Assembly (NCBI GenBank): GCA_017534885.1
Contig: JAFXVR010000071.1
Location: forward strand, 1-33,299
DNA length: 33,299 nt
Direction: 5' to 3'
Source of the DNA: Clostridia bacterium
GTDB taxonomy: Bacteria > Bacillota > Clostridia > Christensenellales > Aristaeellaceae
Shown: one piece after another, positions 8,182 through 15,985 of the stretch
Layout: every line of letters begins with the position of its first letter
Position numbering within the stretch: the first letter of the stretch is position 1
Notes under the pieces: model-generated
The model's input: only the letters and a program-made list of their open reading frames with translations
Database searches by the model: none
Told to the model about the DNA's origin: nothing
Program-made: the position numbers and the translations under genes

Positions 8182-9000
8182 GAGTGTAACTACCTCCTTA
8201 AGTGAATCGTCGGGCGTTGACGCTCCGGCGGTCATCCCGATCTCCTCGAGATGAATATTTGCAAAGGCAGGCGGAATCTCCGCCGCGCTCTCTACCAGAA
8301 TGGTTCTCGGGCAAAGCTTCTTGCAGCTGTCGTACAGCTTGCGGGTGTTGGCGCTTTTCCGGCCGCCCACCACGATCATCGCGTCGCTTCTCTCCGCTAA
8401 GGCGGCGGCTTCGCGCTGACGCTGTTCGGTGGCCGGGCAGATGGTGCAGTGGATGTCCGCGCCGGGGATCCGCTCCCGGAGGACGCTGGCGATCTCCTCC
8501 CACACGGCGGGCGAGAAGGTGGTCTGTCCGCAGACGACAGCCCGATCCATGGGCGGAAGGGCTTTCGCCTCCTCCGCGCTGCTGATCACATACACATCAG
8601 CCAGCGCCCAGCCCGCGGTGCCGACGGTTTCCGGATGCTCGCGCTCACCCGCCAGGATGACCGGCGTGCCGTCCGCGCTGCCGTCCCGCACCAGGCGGTG
8701 CACCCGCTCCACAAAGGGGCAGGTCAGATCCAGCACCTCGCAGCCGGATCGCTGCAGCTCCTCCAGCACCCGGGGCGCCACCCCATGGCTGCGGATCAGC
8801 ACACAGCGCCCCTGCGCTTCCTCCACCGTCCTGACCGGCGGAATCCCGGCTTCCTTCAGCCGGTTCACCACCACCGGATTGTGGATCAGCTCGCCTAAGG
8901 TGCAGGCTTTCTTCCCGTCTGCCGCCAGGGCTTCAGCCGCCCTGACCGCCCGGCGCACCCCCATGCAGAAGCCCGCGTGTTCGGCCACCGTCAGCGGCAT
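6874..9000 (-). CDS. ispH-rpsA: IspH-ribosomal protein S1 fusion
   Basis: This 708-residue fusion joins two unrelated jobs. Residues 1-280 are IspH, the 4Fe-4S reductase ending the MEP isoprenoid pathway. Its cluster cysteines are C12 (GFCMGV), C94 (LTCPFV) and C188 (TICPAT), with H40, H72, HPE (122-124) and the GGRKSANTRKL loop also present. Residues about 300-635 hold four S1 RNA-binding domains; the last two are the best conserved (GIVRRLTDFGAFVDVGG and GKVVRLATFGAFVELEPG). A tail of about 70 residues is nearly all Ala and Glu. Such fusions are known in Clostridia. GGAGG lies eight bases before the ATG. An internal ribosome site and ATG at 8181 could also yield S1 alone. The gene ends in a strong terminator. 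plsC and cmk lie upstream in the same direction. Confidence 0.95.
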   Translation of the reverse strand: MPLTVAEHAGFCMGVRRAVRAAEALAADGKKACTLGELIHNPVVVNRLKEAGIPPVRTVEEAQGRCVLIRSHGVAPRVLEELQRSGCEVLDLTCPFVERVHRLVRDGSADGTPVILAGEREHPETVGTAGWALADVYVISSAEEAKALPPMDRAVVCGQTTFSPAVWEEIASVLRERIPGADIHCTICPATEQRQREAAALAERSDAMIVVGGRKSANTRKLYDSCKKLCPRTILVESAAEIPPAFANIHLEEIGMTAGASTPDDSLKEVVTLMTDIENINQVTPEEPKEEAKNDFMAEVEATLQTKPRSGQVVTGTVVQVNDEEVCVNINYKSDGICKRSDLSDQDVKVGDQIEVEVIKVNDGEGNVVLSQRNIVNRKAWEALMEKYNAGEYVDGVGKEAVKGGLLADVGGVRAFVPASQLAPRYVEHIEDFVGKNMRLKVIEVNEQKKRIVASRKQVMQEETAARKKEAWDRLEEGIVIHGIVRRLTDFGAFVDVGGVDGLVHITDLSWGRIKHPNEVVKPNQEIDVKVLSLDRERERIQLGYKQLLPRPWDNAAEKYPVGAIVEGKVVRLATFGAFVELEPGLDGLVHISQCALTKIAKVEDAVQEGQIVRVKVINVDTEAKRISLSIRQVLEDEAFEADAGDFDLPAEDEAVVAISIDAPAEEAAEAAAEAAEEATEAAAEVAEVAEEAVEAAAEAAEEAAPEA
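8192..8199 (-). promoter_or_regulatory. Internal ribosome binding site before the S1 part
   Basis: The minus strand reads AAGGAGGT, a near-perfect anti-16S match, with ten bases to ATG 8181. It encodes Lys-Glu-Val in the fusion frame, for which other synonymous codons were available. Confidence 0.6.
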
Positions 9001-9099
9001 TGGTCACTCCTCCCGGCACAGCTTTCAGGGTTACACATTTTACAATTCGTGTAATATAGAAGAATTCCTGCTATTTTATAAAAGAATTTCTGATATTTT
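9001..9099 (-). promoter_or_regulatory. AT-rich gap upstream of ispH-rpsA, probable promoter region
   Basis: The 99 bases between plsC and ispH are strikingly AT-rich compared with the GC-rich surroundings. They contain an inverted repeat TTACAC (9031-9036) / GTGTAA (9049-9054), and on the minus strand TATATT and TATAAAAT stretches usable as -10 elements. I cannot settle a single -35/-10 pair. The ribosome site GGGAGGAG is at about 9008-9015. Confidence 0.4.
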
Positions 9100-9726
9100 T
9101 CAGGTTTTTTCTGTCAGTCCGCGGTAGCTTTCCTGAATCCGGGCGATCAGCTGGCTGATGGTGTCCTGATTGATGCCCGCCTCGCTCAGGTCAGCGGTCG
9201 GGATCTCATCCCCCACCCGCACCCTTGTCACCCGGAAAAGCCGCAGAGGCCTGTCCACATAGACCGGTCGCATGGGCACCTTCGCCCGCAGCGCAATCAG
9301 CGCGATTCCGCTCTCCACGGTCTGCATCACGCCCTCATGGTGGCGGGTGCCCTCGGGGAAGAAGCCCAGCACCTCCCCCTCCTTCAGCGCGCGGATGCAG
9401 GCCCGCATGGCCTCCATGTCCGTGCTGTGGCGGTCCACGGAGATCATGTGCAGCTTTTTGACGACCCAGCCGCCGATGGGGTTCCTCGTCAGCTCCTTCT
9501 TGCCCAGAAACACGATCTCCTGGCACTTGACCGGGCTGCCCACCACCATCGGGTCCCAGCCGGAAACATGGTTGGAAATCAGGATCCAGGGGCCCTCCCG
9601 GTTCAGCTTTTCTGCGCCCTCATAGCGCACAGGCGTCACGGTGTGGCTCAGCAGCCAGAATACACCCCGCGCAAGGGTGAAGACGAAGGTCTTCCTGTGC
9701 CTGCTCTCGGTCTGCTTCTCACTCAT
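9100..9726 (-). CDS. plsC: 1-acyl-glycerol-3-phosphate acyltransferase (PlsC family)
   Basis: The 208-residue product adds the second acyl chain to lysophosphatidic acid at the membrane. It carries the acyltransferase HX4D motif (SNHVSGWD, H53 and D58), the glycerophosphate-binding FPEGTR (123-128), and a proline-containing fourth block (VPMRPVYV). A hydrophobic stretch at about 17-31 can dock it to the membrane. Its ATG overlaps the cmk stop codon by four bases (ATGA), so the two are translationally coupled. The order cmk, plsC, ispH-rpsA is a familiar clostridial arrangement. Confidence 0.93.
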   Translation of the reverse strand: MSEKQTESRHRKTFVFTLARGVFWLLSHTVTPVRYEGAEKLNREGPWILISNHVSGWDPMVVGSPVKCQEIVFLGKKELTRNPIGGWVVKKLHMISVDRHSTDMEAMRACIRALKEGEVLGFFPEGTRHHEGVMQTVESGIALIALRAKVPMRPVYVDRPLRLFRVTRVRVGDEIPTADLSEAGINQDTISQLIARIQESYRGLTEKT

Positions 9727-10391
9727 CCGCGCATCGCCTCCGCCAGAGCCGCGATGTGGTCAACCACCTCGTCGAAGGACATATGGGTCGTGTCCACGGT
9801 CACGCTGTCCGGGGCCGGCCGCAGGGGATCGACGGCGCGGTTCATGTCCTGCTCGTCCCGGCGGTTCAGGTCGGCCAGCACGTCCTCATAGGTGTCCTTT
9901 CCGCCCTTCTCCTGCAGCTGAAGCCAGCGCCGGCGGGCCCGCTCCTCAGCGGTGGCGGTCAGGTAAATCTTCAGCGGCGCGTCGGGCAGCACACGGGTGC
10001 CGATGTCCCGTCCGTCCACCAGCATGGCGGTCTCCCGGGCCAGCGCCTGCTGCAAGGCCACCATGGCCTGCCGCACGCCGGCGTACTTCGCCACCGCGGA
10101 CGCCGCCATGCTGACCTCCTCGGTGCGCAGCAGGCCGCTCACATCCTCCCCGTCCAGCAGGGTGATCTGGCCGTTTTCGCCGTGGGCCACCGCGATGTGA
10201 ATTTTCCCGCAATGCGCCGTCACTGCCGCCTCATCCTCCAGGCGGACGCCCGCCCGCAGGCAGGCCAGACCCACAGCCCGGTACATGGCGCCGGTGTCCA
10301 GGTGCAGGATGCCGAGGCGGTTCGCCACCGCGTCGGCGATGCTTGATTTTCCGGCTCCCACCGGGCCGTCCATGGCGATATTCAAAGGCAT
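9723..10391 (-). CDS. cmk: Cytidylate kinase
   Basis: The 222-residue enzyme phosphorylates CMP and dCMP with ATP. It starts with NIAMDGPVGAGKSS (P-loop at 9-17), has HLDTGAMYRAVGL for nucleotide binding, and DGRDIGTRVLPDAPLKIYLTA, the Cmk signature. The length is normal for the family. GGAGG lies nine bases before the ATG. It follows the HutP-like gene by 28 bases and overlaps plsC, so all three are probably one transcript from the promoter at 10866-10894. Confidence 0.96.
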   Translation of the reverse strand: MPLNIAMDGPVGAGKSSIADAVANRLGILHLDTGAMYRAVGLACLRAGVRLEDEAAVTAHCGKIHIAVAHGENGQITLLDGEDVSGLLRTEEVSMAASAVAKYAGVRQAMVALQQALARETAMLVDGRDIGTRVLPDAPLKIYLTATAEERARRRWLQLQEKGGKDTYEDVLADLNRRDEQDMNRAVDPLRPAPDSVTVDTTHMSFDEVVDHIAALAEAMRG

Positions 10392-10419
10392 TTGCTTCTT
10401 CCTCCTTGCTGAGCCGCTG

Positions 10420-10839
10420 TCAGAGGGAGCGGTGGCCCATGCCGATGCACACCTCGTTGAAGTGCATCAGCCCGATGGAAAAGAACAGGGCGACCGCCAC
10501 ATGCTCGCCGGAGCGCGCCACGGCGATCTTGCCGCCCACGGACAGCCCGGCCGCCTTGCTGAAGACCTGGCTGAGGGCTTCGTGGGCCGCTCCGGCCACC
10601 GCGCCTTCCTCGTGGTGTGTGTCCGTGATGACACTCTCCCTTTTGGCCGCCACCACCGCCCGCTCCACAATGCGCATCACCGATGGCATCAGCTCCCCGC
10701 CGTAATCCACCGCGACGGAGCGGATGCCCTGCTGGGCGATCTGCTTCTTCCATGCGTTTTCTTCCTCCCGGCTGTTCGTCATGGAAAGGGTGATTGCCGC
10801 CCGGGCCACCGCCCTGGAGCCGATTTCGTTGTCCGTCAT
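10420..10839 (-). CDS. HutP-family RNA-binding antiterminator-like protein
   Basis: The 139-residue product resembles HutP of Bacillus, a histidine- and magnesium-dependent RNA-binding antiterminator. The similarity covers the whole length and is clearest at the C-terminus (GEHVAVALFFSIGLMHFNEVCIGMGH against the HutP ending of the form VSLYGTIG...FGVGINH). Two of the three histidines that hold the metal in HutP (H73 and H77) align with glycines here; the third (H138) is kept. So it may bind RNA with another ligand or none. I chose ATG 10839 because GGAGG is seven bases upstream; the in-frame GTG at 10845 is only one base from it. It is the first gene of the cmk-plsC transcript. No histidine-utilisation genes are nearby. 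Confidence 0.8.
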   Translation of the reverse strand: MTDNEIGSRAVARAAITLSMTNSREEENAWKKQIAQQGIRSVAVDYGGELMPSVMRIVERAVVAAKRESVITDTHHEEGAVAGAAHEALSQVFSKAAGLSVGGKIAVARSGEHVAVALFFSIGLMHFNEVCIGMGHRSL

Positions 10840-10865
10840 GCGCACACCTCCCGCTTGCTATCGCA

Positions 10866-10894
10866 ATTATAGCCGATCCGCCGCCCGTTGGCAA
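10866..10894 (-). promoter_or_regulatory. Sigma-A promoter for hutP-like-cmk-plsC
   Basis: On the minus strand TTGCCA (10889-10894) is followed by a 17-base spacer and TATAAT (10866-10871). The -10 ends 26 bases before the ATG at 10839, leaving a very short leader. Confidence 0.85.
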
Positions 10895-10915
10895 GGCTTT
10901 GTTTCGAAAACTCGC

Positions 10916-10944
10916 TTTACATTTTCCCGGAAAAAAGCTATAAT
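10916..10944 (+). promoter_or_regulatory. Sigma-A promoter for parAB and the plus-strand block
   Basis: TTTACA (10916-10921), a 17-base spacer, then a consensus TATAAT (10939-10944). The expected transcription start is near 10951, which rules out the in-frame ATG at 10943 and supports the parA start at 10982. Confidence 0.88.
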
Positions 10945-10981
10945 GGAGTTTGTTGCAACGAGTCAACGGGAGGCTGAGGGA

Positions 10982-11833
10982 ATGGGCAAGGTCATCACGA
11001 TCACCAACCAGAAGGGCGGCGTGGGGAAGACCACCACGGCGGTCAACCTGGCGGCGCTGCTGGGAGAACTGGGGGCGCGCACGCTGCTGGTGGATCTGGA
11101 CCCTCAGGGCAACGCCACATCCGGCCTGGGCATGGAGGCCGGGGATGAGAGCATCTACGAAGCGCTGGTGGGACGCATCCCGGTCAGGGACTGCCTGGAG
11201 GAGACGCCCTGGAAGGGGCTGACCTTAGCGGCCAGCGACATCCGCCTGGCCGGCGCGGAGCTGGAGCTGGTGGATCTGGAGCGCCGGGAGTACCGGCTGA
11301 AGACAGCTATCGAGACCCTGCGGGACAGCTTTGACTTCATCCTGATCGACTGTCCGCCCTCCCTGGGTCTGCTGACGGTCAACGCCCTGGCGGCGGCGGA
11401 CTCGGTGCTGATCCCGATCCAGTGCGAGTATTACGCGCTGGAAGGCGTCACCAGCCTGATGAACACCATCAGCCGCGTGAAGCGCAGCATCAACCCGCGT
11501 CTGGAGATTGAGGGCGTGCTGCTGACCATGCTGGACGGCCGCACCAACCTGGGTCTGCAGGTGGTGGATGAGGTCAAAAAGCATTTCCGCGGGCAGGTCT
11601 ATCCGCTGATGATCCCCCGCAGTGTGCGCCTGGGCGAAGCGCCTTCGCACGGTGAACCCATCCACATCTACGACGGCAAGTCCGCCGGGGCCATCGCCTA
11701 CAGGCAGCTGGCCGGAGAAGTGTTCCGGATGAACGGCCGGACAGTCCCCTCTCCCGAAGCGGCCGTCGAGAAGAAAGCGGACAAAAAGGCCGGCAAAAAA
11801 GCGGACAAGAAGATCAAGAAGAAGAAAAAGTGA
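10982..11833 (+). CDS. parA: Chromosome-partitioning ATPase ParA/Soj
   Basis: The 283-residue product is a Walker-type ATPase that moves ParB-bound origins over the nucleoid. It has the deviant Walker A box QKGGVGKTT with signature Lys11 and Lys16, LVDLDPQGNAT (A' motif), and FILIDCPPSLGLL (Walker B). GGGAGG lies eight bases before ATG 10982. Longer in-frame starts exist upstream but fall in or before the promoter. The last 21 residues are an unusual tail with 13 lysines (EKKADKKAGKK and onward, ending in five lysines), probably extra nonspecific DNA-binding surface; that is inference. parB follows after 32 bases. Confidence 0.96.
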   Translation: MGKVITITNQKGGVGKTTTAVNLAALLGELGARTLLVDLDPQGNATSGLGMEAGDESIYEALVGRIPVRDCLEETPWKGLTLAASDIRLAGAELELVDLERREYRLKTAIETLRDSFDFILIDCPPSLGLLTVNALAAADSVLIPIQCEYYALEGVTSLMNTISRVKRSINPRLEIEGVLLTMLDGRTNLGLQVVDEVKKHFRGQVYPLMIPRSVRLGEAPSHGEPIHIYDGKSAGAIAYRQLAGEVFRMNGRTVPSPEAAVEKKADKKAGKKADKKIKKKKK

Positions 11834-11865
11834 GCATATGAACCGACAGAAAGGGCGGTAGAGGA

Positions 11866-12726
<861 letters not shown>

Positions 12727-12731
12727 GGCGC

Positions 12732-13430
12732 ATGGCGAAGCAAGCATTGCCCGATCTCCCCCGCTGGGACGGGCCCCTGTCGCATCCCTTTTACTCCAAG
12801 GTGGTCAAGCGCGCGCTGGATTTTGTCCTGGCGCTGATTCTGCTGGTGCCCGCGGTGGTGCTCATGCTGCCGCTGGCCATCTGGGTCAAGCTGGACTCCC
12901 CCGGCCCGATTCTGTACCGCGCGCCCCGGGGCGGCTATCACAACAAGACCTTTTATATCCTGAAGTTCCGCTCCATGGTGGTGGACGCGGACAAGTCCGG
13001 CGGCACCACCGCCCTCAATGACAGCCGTGTCACCCGGGCGGGCCGGATCATGCGGAAGCTGAAGCTGGACGAGCTGCCCCAGGTGTTCAACATTCTCAAG
13101 GGCGATATGTCCTTTGTGGGCCCCCGGCCCGAGCTGCTGCTGTACACCATGCGGTACACCAAAGACGAGGAGTGCATCCTCTGGGTGAGGCCCGGCGTCA
13201 CCGACCGCTCCAGCATCATCTATATCGCCCAGGACGAGCTGGTGGGCGAGACCGATCCCGTCGCCCACTATGAAAAGTACATCCTGCCCAACAAGAACCG
13301 GCTGCGGGTCGAGTACGCGAAGAACCAAAGCTTTATGCTGGATACGGAGCTGTTTCTGGAAACCCTCTGGGGCATCTTCCACAAGGCGAAGCGCGCCGCT
13401 GAAGAAAAGAAGGAGAGCAGTCATGCCTGA
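12732..13430 (+). CDS. Membrane sugar-phosphate transferase (monotopic PGT family)
   Basis: The 232-residue product belongs to the bacterial sugar transferase family (as WcaJ and PglC), which moves a sugar phosphate from a UDP-sugar to undecaprenyl phosphate, the first step of a surface glycan. A single hydrophobic helix spans about 31-50 with the re-entrant kink pattern. PILYRAPRGG and FYILKFRSM follow, then the catalytic Asp-Glu pair in KLDELPQVFNILKGDMSFVGPRPE (D113, E114). Its length is that of the small catalytic-domain form, without the extra N-terminal helices of WcaJ. It starts six bases after the parB stop and overlaps the transketolase start by eight bases, so it heads a coupled glycan-type set. 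Confidence 0.93.
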   Translation: MAKQALPDLPRWDGPLSHPFYSKVVKRALDFVLALILLVPAVVLMLPLAIWVKLDSPGPILYRAPRGGYHNKTFYILKFRSMVVDADKSGGTTALNDSRVTRAGRIMRKLKLDELPQVFNILKGDMSFVGPRPELLLYTMRYTKDEECILWVRPGVTDRSSIIYIAQDELVGETDPVAHYEKYILPNKNRLRVEYAKNQSFMLDTELFLETLWGIFHKAKRAAEEKKESSHA

Positions 13431-14307
13431 CAACAACGCGGCGGACTACACGGCGCGGACCCATGCCGCTTTTGGCGGACAGACGCCGGATGTCAGCAAC
13501 CCGGAGGTGCTGGCCTGGCTGATCCGCCGCCACGGTCTGGAGATGACCCACCTGAGCCGGGGCAGCCATGTAGGCGCGATTTTTTCCCTGGCGGAAATCA
13601 TCGCGGTGCTGTACACCAGCGTGCTCCGCGTTGACCCGGTGCGGCCGGACTGGCCCGAGCGCGACCGGCTGATCCTCTCCAAGGGTCACGCGGGCGCGGC
13701 GGTTTACGCGGCTTTAGCCGAGCGCGGCTTCTTCCCCGTGGAGGAGCTGAAAACCCATTACGCCAACGGTTCGCGCCTGTCCGGCCACGTCAGCCACAAG
13801 GGCATTCCCGGGGTCGAGTTTTCCACCGGCTCTCTGGGGCACGGGCTCTCCGTGGCGGTTGGTCTGGCCTTGGGCGCAAAGATGGACGGCGCCGCCTGGC
13901 GTACCTATGCGGTTCTCGGCGACGGCGAGTGCGATGAAGGCGCGGTCTGGGAAGCTGCCCTGCAGGCCGCCCATCTTCATCTGGATAACCTGACCGTGGT
14001 GGTGGACCGCAACCGCATGCAGTCGCTGGACTTCACGGAAAACACCCTTTCGCTGGAGCCCTTTGCGGACAAGTGGCGCGCCTTCGGCTGGAACGTCCTG
14101 AGCGTGGACGGACACGACACCGGCGCGCTGAAGCAGGCCTTCGCCCAGAGCCGAGCCGCCCGGGGAAAGCCCTCGGTCATCATCGCCTGCACCATCAAGG
14201 GCAAGGGCGTGAGCTTTATGGAAAACGACATCCTCTGGCATTACCGCACCCCGCAGGGCGAGGAGTACGAGGCGGCGCTGAGGGAACTGGAGGAGAAGAG
14301 GCCATGA
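13423..14307 (+). CDS. Transketolase, N-terminal (thiamine diphosphate) subunit
   Basis: The 294-residue product corresponds to the first half of transketolase. It has SKGHAGAAVYAALAERGFF, GHVSHKGIPGVEFSTGSLGHGL, and the thiamine diphosphate/metal motif GDGECDEGAVWEA (166 onward) ending in DRN (195-197). The C-terminal half is the next gene, overlapping by four bases (ATGA); together they equal one enzyme transferring two-carbon ketol units. AGGAG lies eight bases before ATG 13423. A longer open frame upstream is only the shadow of the sugar transferase. Its place between a sugar transferase and LicD suggests it makes a ketose for a glycan rather than serving only the pentose phosphate pathway; that is inference. 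Confidence 0.9.
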   Translation: MPDNNAADYTARTHAAFGGQTPDVSNPEVLAWLIRRHGLEMTHLSRGSHVGAIFSLAEIIAVLYTSVLRVDPVRPDWPERDRLILSKGHAGAAVYAALAERGFFPVEELKTHYANGSRLSGHVSHKGIPGVEFSTGSLGHGLSVAVGLALGAKMDGAAWRTYAVLGDGECDEGAVWEAALQAAHLHLDNLTVVVDRNRMQSLDFTENTLSLEPFADKWRAFGWNVLSVDGHDTGALKQAFAQSRAARGKPSVIIACTIKGKGVSFMENDILWHYRTPQGEEYEAALRELEEKRP

Positions 14308-15230
14308 GGGACGCATTCTGCAGATGTCTGATGCGGGAAGCCGCGAAGGACAGCCGTCTGGTGCTCATCACCGGCGACCTGGGCTTCGGGGTGCTGAAGC
14401 CCTTCTGGGAGACCTATCCCGACCAGTTCATCAACGCGGGCATCGCCGAGCAGAGCATGACGGGCCTGGCGGCCGGCCTGAGCCGCACGGGCCGCACGGT
14501 GCTGACCTATTCCATCGGCAACTTCCCCACCCTGCGCTGCCTGGAGCAGATCCGCAACGACTGCGCCTACCACCGCGCGGATGTGAAGATCGTCTGTGTG
14601 GGCGGCGGTTTTGTATACGGCAGCCTGGGCATGAGCCACCACGCGACGGAGGATATCGCCGTGATGCGGGCTCTGCCGGGGGTGACCGTCTTCGCGCCGG
14701 GCGATCCCGCCGAGGTGGAAGCCGTGGTACCGGTCATGCTGAAAACCCCGGGCACCTGTTATCTCCGCCTGGGCCGGGGCGGCGAGAAGATCGTTCACCC
14801 GGAGCCGGTCACGGGCTGGGAAGCCCCGAAGGCTCTGACCCTGCGCACCGGCGCGGACGTCGCCCTGCTCTCCGCCGGCGGCATCCTCACCCAGACCGTC
14901 TCCGCCGCCAGTCTGCTGGCTCAGAAAGGCATATCCGCCGAGGTGGTCTCCTTCCCCTGCGTCAAGCCCCTGGATCAGGACGCGATCGACGCGCTCTGCC
15001 GCCGGTTCCGCCATCTGGTGACCGTGGAGGAGCACACAGTGGTGGGCGGCTTCGGTTCAGCCGTCTGCGAGGCGGTGGCGGAGGGCGGCAGCGGGGTGCG
15101 GGTGCACCGCATCGGCATGCCGGACGTGTATTCGGAAATCGTGGGCAGTCAACAATACCTGCGCTCCGCCTACGGACTGGACGACGAGGCCATCTGTGCG
15201 AAAACCGCAGCCTGGCTGGAGAATGAATAA
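14304..15230 (+). CDS. Transketolase, C-terminal (pyrimidine-binding) subunit
   Basis: The 308-residue product supplies the second half of transketolase: the pyrimidine-binding domain with ITGDLGFGVLKPF, NAGIAEQSMTGLAAGLS (with the glutamate that activates thiamine diphosphate) and SLGMSHHATEDIAVMRALPG, then a C-terminal transketolase domain from about 190. The stretch FPTLRCLEQIRNDCAYH is typical of split transketolases found in polysaccharide gene clusters. Its ATG overlaps the stop of the N-terminal subunit, and the next gene starts two bases after its stop, so synthesis of the three proteins is coupled. Confidence 0.9.
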   Translation: MRDAFCRCLMREAAKDSRLVLITGDLGFGVLKPFWETYPDQFINAGIAEQSMTGLAAGLSRTGRTVLTYSIGNFPTLRCLEQIRNDCAYHRADVKIVCVGGGFVYGSLGMSHHATEDIAVMRALPGVTVFAPGDPAEVEAVVPVMLKTPGTCYLRLGRGGEKIVHPEPVTGWEAPKALTLRTGADVALLSAGGILTQTVSAASLLAQKGISAEVVSFPCVKPLDQDAIDALCRRFRHLVTVEEHTVVGGFGSAVCEAVAEGGSGVRVHRIGMPDVYSEIVGSQQYLRSAYGLDDEAICAKTAAWLENE

Positions 15231-15231
15231 T

Positions 15232-15978
15232 ATGGAAGAAAACAAGCTGAGCCTGGCGGAAATCCACGCCGAGCTGCTGGAGCAGCTGCGGGACATCACC
15301 GGCGTATGCAAGCGGCACGGCATCGAGTACAACATGATGTGCGGCTCCCTGCTGGGCACGGTGCGCCACAAGGGCTTCATCCCCTGGGACGACGACATCG
15401 ACCTGCTCATGACCCGGGAGGCCTTCACCCGCTTCCGGGAGATCTATCCCAGAGAGTGCGACCGCCGCTTTGAGCTGACCTACCTCAACACCTGGACGCC
15501 GAGGGTGATGAACCGCGACCCGGCCAAGGCGCTGGCCTTCACCGATCTGTTCATCCTCGATCCCGTGCCCCCGGAGGGCTTCCGGCGTAAATGGTGGTTC
15601 TTCCGCCTGCACACCCTGCAGGGCATGCTCAAGCGTGACGTGGACTACAGCCGCTTCGGCCTGAAGCAGAAGATCCTGCTCTTCGGCACCCATGTGCTGG
15701 GCCTCCCCTTCTCCACCGCGTGGAAGACCCGCCGCTACGAGGCGATTTCCACCGAGGTGAAGGGCGGTAATGACCTGTGCATGAGCAACGGCGCCTTTGA
15801 GCTGATGACCCACATCTGGCATCCCGATCAGTTCGCCGAAAAGGAGACCGCCCTGTTCGAGGGGCAGGAGGTGCTGATCCCCAGGCGCTGGGACGAGGTG
15901 CTGACCATCCTCTTCGGGCCGGATTACATGACGCCGCCCCCGGAGAGCGAGCGGGTGGCCAAGCACCTGGATCTCTGA
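15232..15978 (+). CDS. LicD-family phosphotransferase
   Basis: The 248-residue product has the LicD core GSLLGTVRHKGFIPWDDDIDL (about 38-58), a nucleotidyltransferase-fold active site with acidic residues D53-D57. LicD enzymes attach phosphocholine or similar phospho-groups to cell-wall or capsular glycans. No choline kinase or CTP:phosphocholine transferase is nearby, so the donor is unknown. I prefer ATG 15232, with GGAG ten bases upstream; ATG 15223 is only one base from that site. It directly follows the split transketolase and probably modifies the same glycan. Confidence 0.9.
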   Translation: MEENKLSLAEIHAELLEQLRDITGVCKRHGIEYNMMCGSLLGTVRHKGFIPWDDDIDLLMTREAFTRFREIYPRECDRRFELTYLNTWTPRVMNRDPAKALAFTDLFILDPVPPEGFRRKWWFFRLHTLQGMLKRDVDYSRFGLKQKILLFGTHVLGLPFSTAWKTRRYEAISTEVKGGNDLCMSNGAFELMTHIWHPDQFAEKETALFEGQEVLIPRRWDEVLTILFGPDYMTPPPESERVAKHLDL

Positions 15979-15985
15979 GGCGGAT

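Noticed and set aside
10724..10981. Upstream extension of parA
   Set aside because: The in-frame extension crosses the hutP-like gene and the parA promoter; the -10 overlaps its nearest ATG, and the ribosome site fits ATG 10982.
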